Assembly: GCA_900556555.1 (NCBI GenBank)
Contig: USPF01000059.1
Span: forward strand, 1 to 12,044
Direction of reading: 5' to 3'
Source of the DNA: an uncultured Blautia sp.
GTDB taxonomy: Bacteria; Bacillota; Clostridia; Lachnospirales; Lachnospiraceae
Length of the DNA: 12,044 bases
Position numbers and translations under genes: made by a program. Positions 6,891 through 12,044 of the stretch are shown here, piece after piece (within the stretch, counting starts at the first letter, position 1; every line of letters begins with the position of its first letter). The notes under the pieces are model-generated. The model ran no database searches. It saw only the letters and a program-made list of their open reading frames with translations, and was not told where the DNA came from.

Positions 6891-8345
6891 TTATGCCTTT
6901 ACAGCATTTTTCTGCTGTGTTTCAGCAATGCTGTCCTCAATCTCCTTCATTTTTTCACCAGTCAATGGATAGAACTTCATTGCAATAATAGAAGCAATCC
7001 ATCCCAAAATCGGCATGCCACAGAATAATAAAATTGTGATCATCAGAATTTCAGGTGTGCTTGCATCTCCCACCTGTGGCACTGAATTTTTATATCCTAT
7101 GACAGCTACAAATGCTCCAACAGCTGTAGTTGCAAATGATGAAATAAGTTTATCAATAAAGGAGTATACGGTTGCAATTAGTCCCGGCACATAATGTCCA
7201 CTTCTATACACTTCATAATCGGTGCAGTCTGCCATCATTGGAATCATCATATTACTTCCGATATTACGAATTCTATTCAATGCAATAATAAGAACTACAA
7301 ATGCAATATTCATAAATCCAAAGGACTTCAAATCAATCTTGGTTGGATCACCAAAAATCAGAAGCAGTGTAATTGCGAGCTGAACAGCAATACATCCATA
7401 TACAGTCGCTACATACGTCTTTTTCTGTCCGGCTTGTCTTGCTCCCATAATACCTATTACAAGTAAAATAATGTTTGGAATCATTGTGATAGCAGACAAT
7501 CTTCCCATTACTGCATAGTCACCAATAATAATTCCATAAAGCATAACACCTACGATGGAATTTCCTGCAATACTTGATGCAAGTTTATCTGTAGACTCGG
7601 AAATAACTAACATCTGAAGTGCTCTGTTGTGTTTTAATACTTCCCAATAAGTTTTGAAGCTGACTTTTTCTTCTTTATTTTTTACCATGCTGTTGTAGTA
7701 TACCGGTTTATCTTTTGGAGCAATGGCAATCAGGGAGCAGATCATTAATACAAAAGCAATTGCAATTACCCAGACAATGATCTCACTGAAGAATTCAAGT
7801 GTCATTCCGCCATATTTCGGAACAAGGTAATTGGAAACAAGCATTATAATTCCGGTCTGTAAGAACAGCATAAAAAAACCTGTAAAGAAACCGTAAATCG
7901 GTCTCTGTTTTGGATCGTTTGTAAGTAAAGTCTGTGCAGAAGTTGTGACTGTTCCCTGAACGGTATAACCAATAATGTAAAGTGCATACACAACAATAAA
8001 ATATGGGATCTGGAGTGCTTCCGGAACTAAATGCGTGGTCTTATATAATAAGATCATGCTTAATGCAAGAAGCGCATTGCCGACAACAAGGAATGGGCGG
8101 AATTTTCCAAAACGTCCATTGGTATGATCGATCAGCCATCCAATGATCGGATCTGTAAATCCATCAAAAATTCGCATAGAAGTTGCCAGTGTAGATACAA
8201 ATACTACAGACATTCCTAAAATTCCATTTGCATAGTAAGATACATACATCATTAAAAACAGATACATATTTGTTGACATCATATTTAATGCAAACAATGC
8301 GATCTGCCATGTTTTCGCACGGTTATATTTCGTTGCTTCGTTCAT
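6891..8345 (-). CDS. GPH-family cation:glycoside symporter (MelB-like)
   Basis: A 484-residue inner-membrane carrier of the glycoside-pentoside-hexuronide:cation family (MFS fold, about 12 hydrophobic segments), expected to import a small glycoside with Na+ or H+. The signature RIFDGFTDPIIGWLIDHTNG then GRFGKFRPFLV lies at residues 58-87. Asp61 and Asp65 reproduce the D-x-x-x-D-P pair that forms the cation site in MelB. Other family marks are the TTSAQTLLTNDPKQR-like loop and MADCTDYEVYRSG near the second half. An ATG seven codons further upstream (8366) is rejected because the AGGAGG at 8353-8358 lies inside that extension and is spaced 7 nt from the ATG at 8345. First gene of the operon, just behind the promoter and operator. 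Family is firm; the sugar is not predictable. Confidence 0.93.
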   Translation of the reverse strand: MNEATKYNRAKTWQIALFALNMMSTNMYLFLMMYVSYYANGILGMSVVFVSTLATSMRIFDGFTDPIIGWLIDHTNGRFGKFRPFLVVGNALLALSMILLYKTTHLVPEALQIPYFIVVYALYIIGYTVQGTVTTSAQTLLTNDPKQRPIYGFFTGFFMLFLQTGIIMLVSNYLVPKYGGMTLEFFSEIIVWVIAIAFVLMICSLIAIAPKDKPVYYNSMVKNKEEKVSFKTYWEVLKHNRALQMLVISESTDKLASSIAGNSIVGVMLYGIIIGDYAVMGRLSAITMIPNIILLVIGIMGARQAGQKKTYVATVYGCIAVQLAITLLLIFGDPTKIDLKSFGFMNIAFVVLIIALNRIRNIGSNMMIPMMADCTDYEVYRSGHYVPGLIATVYSFIDKLISSFATTAVGAFVAVIGYKNSVPQVGDASTPEILMITILLFCGMPILGWIASIIAMKFYPLTGEKMKEIEDSIAETQQKNAVKA

Positions 8346-8352
8346 TGTAATT

Positions 8353-8358
8353 CCTCCT
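8353..8358 (-). promoter_or_regulatory. Ribosome binding site fixing the symporter start
   Basis: AGGAGG on the minus strand, 7 nt before the ATG at 8345. It is the strongest ribosome site of the operon and rules out the ATG at 8366, which would place this site inside the coding region. Confidence 0.85.
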
Positions 8359-8380
8359 AAAAACATTGTTTAACATTTTC

Positions 8381-8392
8381 AAATCATGATTT
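8381..8392. promoter_or_regulatory. 12-bp perfect palindrome in the operon leader
   Basis: AAATCATGATTT is a perfect palindrome located just downstream of the proposed -10 box and before the symporter ribosome site. The position fits a repressor operator, but no dedicated repressor is encoded nearby, and AT-rich palindromes of this size can arise by chance. Confidence 0.3.
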
Positions 8393-8399
8393 TAAGTGG

Positions 8400-8428
8400 A
8401 TTTTAGCATTGAACTTTTTCAGTGTACA
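8400..8428 (-). promoter_or_regulatory. Candidate sigma-70-type promoter of the operon
   Basis: On the minus strand a poor -35 (TGTACA, 8428-8423) is followed after exactly 17 nt by a good -10 (TAAAAT, 8405-8400). This lies 55-85 bp before the symporter ATG. A weak -35 with a good -10 is typical of activator-dependent promoters, and the proximal half of the direct repeat overlaps the -35. Inferred from sequence only. Confidence 0.5.
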
Positions 8429-8453
8429 TTGCATATATTTTCTATAACATTGC
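8425..8453 (-). promoter_or_regulatory. Direct repeat, likely AraC-type activator site
   Basis: GCAATGTT (8453-8446) and GCAATGTA (8432-8425) are repeated in the same orientation with a 21-bp start-to-start distance, two helical turns. The promoter-proximal copy overlaps the -35 box. AraC/XylS activators typically bind such 21-bp-phased direct half-sites next to or overlapping the -35. A third CAATGTT lies in the leader at 8368-8362. The natural ligand protein is the AraC regulator encoded in this operon. Confidence 0.55.
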
Positions 8454-8479
8454 GATTATTGCCTTGACTCTCCAAGAAT

Positions 8480-8773
8480 TTACTCCACCTGCACCTGACA
8501 CATTCTCATTGTAGTCAATGCTGCTTCATGGCTTTCCGGTGTGACACCTGCGCAGCAGGAAGCAATGACTTTGACCGGGATCTCCGACAGATATGCCTTA
8601 ATTAAAATTGCATTGGAGACAACACAGATGTCGGTGCAAAGTCCGACCAATGTAACGGTGATATCTTCTTTCTCTGCGATTACGTTATCCACGATAGCCA
8701 CTGCCTCTTTTGTTCCGAGTGAGCCATCGATAAAATCATTCTGCATATCTACCACTACTAATAAATTTCTCAT
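8480..8773 (-). pseudogene. Isochorismatase/nicotinamidase-like hydrolase, central deletion
   Basis: The 97-codon frame starts MRNLLVVVDMQNDFIDGSLG and ends with VGLCTDICVVSNAILIKAYL, ASCCAGVTPESHEAAL and a TAA at 8480-8482. These are the two ends of a cysteine hydrolase of the isochorismatase superfamily: the first has the catalytic Asp (Asp9 in VVDMQNDF), the second has the nucleophile Cys46 in VGLCTD. Relatives are about 170-200 residues. The block between AEKE (about residue 36) and DITVTLVG is missing, which removes the catalytic lysine and the metal-binding D/H residues of nicotinamidases. The deletion keeps the frame, so a short stable protein is conceivable, but it cannot have normal activity. 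I use the ATG at 8773 because family homology begins there; an earlier ATG at 8854 adds 27 unrelated residues. TATAAT at 8810-8805 is a possible -10. Confidence 0.75.
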
Positions 8774-8884
8774 TATGTAAACCTGTCTCCAATTTTCTTT
8801 TTTAATTATAAAATATCCAAAATATTTTTTACTCCATGACACTAATTGTATCAAATATCCTTTTTCTTATAATTGCACTTCTTC

Positions 8885-9736
8885 CTAGTCTTTCAGTGAA
8901 AAATACAGCTTCTTGTACCCAAGCTGCTGGCACAATTTTGTCAGATACGGCTGGTCAATCCTTGCCTGCTCCAAAACATCCTTCTGTGCAAACACTTCCT
9001 CTTTTGTGCCATCTGCGAGCACTTTTCCGTGCGCCATAACGATCACACGCTCGAAACTCTCTGCCACAAAATCCATATCGTGTAAAATCGCAATAACCGT
9101 TTTTCCCTGACTGCTCAGATTCCGGATCATTTTCTGAATGATCTTTCTGCCCTTCCAGTTCTGTGCGATCGTCGGTTCATCCAGAATGAGCACTTTTGTA
9201 TCCATCGCAAGAACGGAAGCGATCGCAACCAGTTTCCGCTCTGACAATTCCAGATCATAAGGATTTTCGTCTGCAAGCTGTTCCAGCCCGACCAGCTTTA
9301 ATGCTGCAACAGCTTTTTCCTTTGCCTGCTCTTTTGTCATTCCGATATTCTACGGTCCGAACATGACTTCATCGATCACATGATATTTGAAAATCTGGTC
9401 ATCCAGATTCTGGAATACGTAACCGGTCTCCCCTGCCAACATTGCAACGGTCTTTTCTGCCATGTCGCTACCACCGTAGTAGATGCTGCCGCCCACCGGC
9501 TTTAACAGACCTTTTAACAGCTTTACAAGAGTCGTTTTTCCTGCGCCGTTCTGACCGATGATCGCAGTTGGTCTGTGGTCAATTGTAAGGTTTATGTCCT
9601 GCAGAACCGGAACATTTTCGAGATATTGAAATTCCAGATGTTCAATGTCAAAAACATTTTTCTTACAACTTATAGTCAGTTTCATGCTTTCATCTGTAGT
9701 TACAGAATCTTCAATCTGCCCATTCTTATTTTTCAT
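8885..9736 (-). pseudogene. ECF-type ABC transporter ATPase split by an amber codon
   Basis: Two consecutive frames are one gene. The first (9736-9350) carries Walker A GQNGAGKTT (residues 61-69) and the Q-loop VFQN (107-110), and stops at TAG 9352-9350 after MFGP. The same frame continues NIGMTKEQAKEKAV and carries Walker B KVLILDEPT, the H-loop ILHDMDF and an ECF-like tail (GKVLADGTKEEVF). Undoing one base restores 283 residues. ECF ATPases pair with EcfT and a vitamin-binding S component; none is present here. The signature motif is LSERK instead of LSGGQ, and the D-loop has Asn (IAQN) where Asp is usual. About 30 linker-like residues precede the ABC domain, and the frame stays open a few codons upstream, suggesting this was the second half of a double-ATPase protein. 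The second frame has an ATG at 9340 but lacks Walker A. Confidence 0.8.
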
Positions 9737-9744
9737 ATCTTTAT

Positions 9745-10038
9745 AAAGTGCGTGAGCTGAAACAGAAACAGGAAAATCTCAATCAGTATCTCGGACGGAC
9801 GCAGCCCGATCCGGCACAGGAACAACAGGAGAAGAAGATACTCCGAACCTGTAAATTGGCAAAAAATAAAGGTGCGCAAGGCGCCCCTATCCTAAACCTC
9901 TTGCAAAATCCGCAAGGCTGGTTTATAATCAGATTAGAAAACCGAAGGATATTGGAGTGTCCAACGGTTGCACAATCGGAAACTTATAAAGCGTTAAGTT
10001 TATTAACGGATTACAGGCTATCTGATGTTAGAATATAA
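9745..10038 (+). pseudogene. Unrecognised C-terminal gene fragment plus spacer
   Basis: A plus frame, usable from GTG 9748, reads VRELKQKQENLNQYLGRTQ, PDPAQEQQEKKILRTCKLAK, NKGAQG, and then an unrelated-looking stretch to TAA 10036-10038. The first ~45 residues are Glu/Gln/Lys-rich and helical, as in the end of a real, probably mobile-element, protein that I cannot name. The rest looks like read-through of spacer DNA. No ribosome site precedes the GTG, and the frame stays open upstream into the ECF pseudogene antisense, so its own upstream part has been lost. The spacer contains a GGTGC/GCGCC mini-hairpin (about 9871-9885) and a perfect 7-bp inverted repeat, AAACTTA 9980-9986 with TAAGTTT 9995-10001. 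No function proposed. Confidence 0.35.
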
Positions 10039-10040
10039 AT

Positions 10041-10061
10041 AGTACAAAATAAACATGACCA
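10041..10061. repeat. Left inverted repeat of the IS3 element
   Basis: Begins AGTACAAA and ends GACCA. It matches the reverse complement of the right end at 17 of 21 positions, including the first eight and last four bases. Confidence 0.65.
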
Positions 10062-10110
10062 TTTTCGATAAATAGTATATGATAGTCATAGATCAAGGAG
10101 GAGAATGGTT

Positions 10111-10404
10111 ATGGCAAAAGGTACAAAATATTCCCAACAGTTTAAAGAGGATGCAGTACAGTATCGCTTGGATCATCCGGGGCTGCCACTTCGCAAAGCT
10201 GCGGAGAATCTTGGAGTCAGCGAATCTGCACTGAAAAACTGGATGAAAGCAGCAAAGGAACATAAAGGAGAAGTTCCTACCCGTGGTTCTGGAAATTATG
10301 CAAGTGAGGAAGCAAAAGAGATTGCCAGATTGCAGCGTGAATTACGAGATACGAAGGATGCTCTTGAAGTGTTAAAAAAAGCAATCGGTATTCTGGGAAA
10401 CTGA
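10111..10404 (+). CDS. IS3-family OrfA (helix-turn-helix transposase subunit)
   Basis: A 97-residue protein that binds the inverted repeats and forms the N-terminal part of the transframe transposase. It starts MAKGTKYSQQFKEDAVQYRL, has a HTH_Tnp_1 helix-turn-helix (LPLRKAAENLGVSESALKNW, residues about 28-47) and ends in a leucine-zipper-like helix (IARLQRELRDTKDALEVLKK) used for multimerisation in IS3 elements. Two ATGs are available, 10105 and 10111. AAGGAGGAG at 10095-10103 is only 1-3 nt from the first and about 9 nt from the second, so I choose 10111. The TGA stop at 10402-10404 is 33 bp before the first GTG of orfB, with orfB sequence in the -1 frame. Confidence 0.9.
   Translation: MAKGTKYSQQFKEDAVQYRLDHPGLPLRKAAENLGVSESALKNWMKAAKEHKGEVPTRGSGNYASEEAKEIARLQRELRDTKDALEVLKKAIGILGN
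10374..10380 (+). promoter_or_regulatory. A7 slippery site for -1 ribosomal frameshift
   Basis: Seven adenines, read A AAA AAA across the Leu-Lys-Lys codons of orfA, form a strong slippage heptamer. Shifting back one base puts ribosomes into a frame that reads through SNRYSGKLTKALYTATSEYV straight into orfB. This is the standard way IS3 elements make the OrfAB transposase. Confidence 0.7.
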
Positions 10405-10436
10405 CAAAAGCTCTTTACACGGCTACTTCTGAGTAC

Positions 10437-11324
10437 GTGAAAGAAATCAAATTCCTGCCCGTGAAACGTCAGGTTTCTGTCAGCGGAATACTGAAAAAAT
10501 TAGGCGTTTCACGTTCGGGTTACAATGCATGGAAGAAACGGGTTCCTTCGGACACGTCTGTTCGCCGTGCAGTTTTAAAAGAAAAAATTCAAAAGATCTA
10601 CGAGGAATCCCATCAAAACTACGGTGCTCCTAAAATTACTGCAGAATTGCGAAAATCCGGGGAGTATGTTTCCGAAAAAACAGTTGGAAATTATATGCGT
10701 CAAATGGGAATCAAAGCCCATTGGGTGAAACCATATATCCAGACAACCATAGATTCTGATTTCAGCCAGAAGCTCAAAAATATCCTCAACGAGGAATTCA
10801 ATCCTGCTCATCCAGATGCTGTCTGGTGTTCAGATATTACTTATATTTGGACATTTGAAGGATTTGTGTATCTTACCAGTGTGATGGATCTGTATTCAAG
10901 AAAAATCATTTCCTGGGTGTTGAGTGAGACGCTGGAGGCATCCCACGTAGTGGAATGTGTTGAAAAAGCAAAACGTGTCAGAAATGTTGAAAAACCGTTG
11001 ATCTTCCACTGCGACAGAGGATGCCAGTACGTATCGGAAGCATTTCAAAAAGCAACCAAAGGTATGATTCACAGTTATTCAAAGAAAGCATATCCATGGG
11101 ATAACGCCTGTATAGAATCTTTCCATGCACTTTTGAAGAGAGAATGGATCAACCGGTTTAAAATCTTTAATTATGCACATGCACATAAATTGATTTTTGA
11201 ATACATCGAAACATTTTACAATACCGTGCGCATTCACAGTCATTGTGGATATTTGTCTCCAAATGAATATGAGGAACAATATCTTGAAAACATCGAGGAG
11301 AATGCAATAAAAATAGCAAGTTAA
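10437..11324 (+). CDS. IS3-family OrfB (DDE integrase-type transposase)
   Basis: A 295-residue catalytic part of the transposase. Residues about 1-100 hold an HTH_21-like region (HQNYGAPKITAELRKSG). Residues about 120-285 hold the RNase H-like integrase core. The catalytic triad is Asp133 (WCSDITYIW), Asp193 (HCDRGCQYVS) and Glu227 (NACIESFHALLKRE). Asp-to-Glu spacing is 33 residues, two fewer than the common 35, which I believe is normal for this subgroup (YSKKAYPWDNACIESFH). There is no convincing ribosome site at the GTG. The frame is open upstream to the A7 site, so the protein is most likely made as an OrfA-OrfB fusion. It ends at TAA 11322-11324, convergent with the MerR fragment, whose frame ends 8 bp further on. 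Confidence 0.92.
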   Translation: MKEIKFLPVKRQVSVSGILKKLGVSRSGYNAWKKRVPSDTSVRRAVLKEKIQKIYEESHQNYGAPKITAELRKSGEYVSEKTVGNYMRQMGIKAHWVKPYIQTTIDSDFSQKLKNILNEEFNPAHPDAVWCSDITYIWTFEGFVYLTSVMDLYSRKIISWVLSETLEASHVVECVEKAKRVRNVEKPLIFHCDRGCQYVSEAFQKATKGMIHSYSKKAYPWDNACIESFHALLKREWINRFKIFNYAHAHKLIFEYIETFYNTVRIHSHCGYLSPNEYEEQYLENIEENAIKIAS

Positions 11325-11331
11325 ACTTCGC

Positions 11332-12003
11332 TCAGAACAGAGAAAATTGGTTACATTTAATTTGTACTTTTTCTTGACATAGGACCATCTGCATTTTTCT
11401 CTGTGCAATAAATGCTGGATGGTATTTCATTATACCGTTTTTCATTTTAGCACCTTTCCATACTTTTTCTTTTAGTCTTTCATATTCACTTTCACTCATA
11501 TCACGATAATAGGCTATCATCTCATCTGCGGTTCTGGTTTCTTGTGCAATCCCACCTATCATCTTCGCACCTATTCCCATAATAAAAGGAACTTTCAATG
11601 TCGTTTCATTGCAATATTCTAATATATTCTGTAGTGCCTGCTTCTGTTCCAGAGTCTTCAACCTTACATTAAGAAATGGTTTGAAATGACTTTTAAAATA
11701 ATCTCCCCATTCTTTTCCCGGTAGCAAAGACTCAATTGCATTTTCAACGGTTTGATAATCAAGTGCCTCATTTGCTTTGTCTGCGTCACCATCATCTATA
11801 AATTGCTTCAAAGCTTCAAGTTCTGAGTCTTTTAAAACTTTTTCCTGCACTTTTTCTTGATAAATACGAAGAAGAATACTTTTGTCGCCAGTTTCCAAAA
11901 GGCTCTGTATGTCTTTAATACTAATACCAAGTTTTCTATATACTGAAATCTTTTTTAAAGTTTCAACATCTTGTGCAGTATAGTTACGATACCGGAACTT
12001 CTG
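11332..12003 (-). pseudogene. MerR-family regulator, truncated at both ends
   Basis: The minus frame reads KFRYRNYTAQDVETLKKISV, YRKLGISIKDIQSLLETGDK and onward through an effector-binding-like region (KVPFIMGIGAKMIGGIAQET, SESEYERLKEKVWKGAK). The start matches the second half of a MerR winged-helix domain (family: YRYYs.eDl..L..I...r.lG.slkeI..lL). The first ~35 residues, including the recognition helix and RYYDEIGLL-type segment, are absent: an in-frame TAG at 12006-12004 precedes the homology. The end is also foreign: the last ~14 codons are encoded by the IS3 right end, with a stop at 11335-11332 inside the element's edge. Without its DNA-reading helix the protein cannot be a functional MerR regulator. 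The TTG at 11898 and other internal starts are not its true start. Confidence 0.7.
11348..11368. repeat. Right inverted repeat of the IS3 element
   Basis: Begins TGGTTACA and ends TTTGTACT, the imperfect reverse complement of the left end. It also forms part of the chimeric end of the MerR frame on the other strand. Confidence 0.65.
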
Positions 12004-12044
12004 CTACCAGACATTCATTCCAGTCTTTCTTCACCGGTTCTAAT

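Larger units (their letters stand above)
10041..11368 (+). mobile_element. IS3-family insertion sequence, apparently complete
   Basis: About 1.33 kb bounded by imperfect 21-bp inverted repeats (10041-10061 and 11348-11368, 17 of 21 matching). It carries orfA, an A7 slippage site and orfB with all three catalytic residues. No matching 3-5 bp target duplication flanks the proposed ends. Both coding frames are undamaged, so it may still be mobile. The outer edges could extend a little further, because TGT occurs outside both repeats (10026 and 11379). Confidence 0.85.

Noticed and set aside
6746..6988. Plus-strand 80-residue frame across the GH63/symporter junction
   Set aside because: Antisense of two well-supported genes with no ribosome site.
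8346..8366. Upstream ATG extending the symporter by seven residues
   Set aside because: The extension contains the AGGAGG ribosome site of the downstream ATG, and no site precedes 8366.
8340..8480. Catabolite-repression (cre) site in the operon promoter
   Set aside because: I looked for the TGWAARCGNTWNCW pattern and found no acceptable match.
11079..11408. 109-residue minus-strand open frame
   Set aside because: Antisense of orfB with Cys/Phe-rich low-quality composition; the DDE motifs on the plus strand are decisive.
11984..12044. Minus-strand 19-residue tail (EPVKKDWNECLVAEVPVS) running in from the window edge
   Set aside because: Could be the end of another gene, but it is too short and unrecognised, and it overlaps the MerR frame.
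1..12044. CRISPR array, tRNA, rRNA or known riboswitch
   Set aside because: No regularly spaced repeats, cloverleaf or conserved riboswitch core was visible on either strand by eye.

Overview
The window reads as low-GC Firmicutes DNA, most like a gut Lachnospiraceae-type Clostridium. The evidence is AT-rich third positions, strong AGGAGG-type ribosome sites, a GPH sugar symporter with clostridial-style GH2 and GH63-like enzymes, and IS3/IS66 remnants typical of that group. No species can be named from the sequence alone.

Layout. (1) Positions 1-800 are a scrap heap: a ParA fragment without its Walker A motif, the C-terminal part of an AbiEii-type nucleotidyltransferase toxin, and the last ~80 codons of an IS66 transposase with two Trp codons turned into stops, closed by a strong hairpin terminator. 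(2) Positions 929-8453 are one intact catabolic unit on the minus strand. In transcription order it holds a promoter with a 21-bp-spaced direct repeat (likely activator site), a GPH-family cation:sugar symporter, a GH63/GH37-like (alpha/alpha)6 glycosidase, an AraC-family regulator, a GH2 beta-galactosidase-like enzyme and a Rho-independent terminator. Gene spacing is 2 bp, an 11-bp overlap and 21 bp, so it is almost certainly an operon. (3) Positions 8480-9736 hold two decayed minus-strand genes: an isochorismatase/nicotinamidase-like hydrolase with its middle deleted, and an ECF-type ABC ATPase interrupted by an amber codon and probably missing a first half. (4) Positions 9745-11368 hold an unrecognised fragment followed by a complete IS3-family element with orfA, an A7 slippage site, orfB and terminal inverted repeats. 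(5) Positions 11332-12003 hold a MerR-family regulator gene cut at both ends.

How it fits together. The symporter would import a short glycoside. The GH63-like enzyme would remove an alpha-linked sugar and the GH2 enzyme a beta-linked one, both in the cytoplasm because no signal peptide is visible. The AraC protein, encoded inside the operon, would sense the sugar and act on the repeat in front of the symporter. The substrate cannot be read from the sequence. An alpha-glucosyl-beta-galactoside is one testable idea.

The striking contrast is an intact sugar operon flanked on both sides by at least six broken genes and two IS relics, which suggests a recombination-prone integration spot. I found no CRISPR array, tRNA, rRNA or intact defence system.
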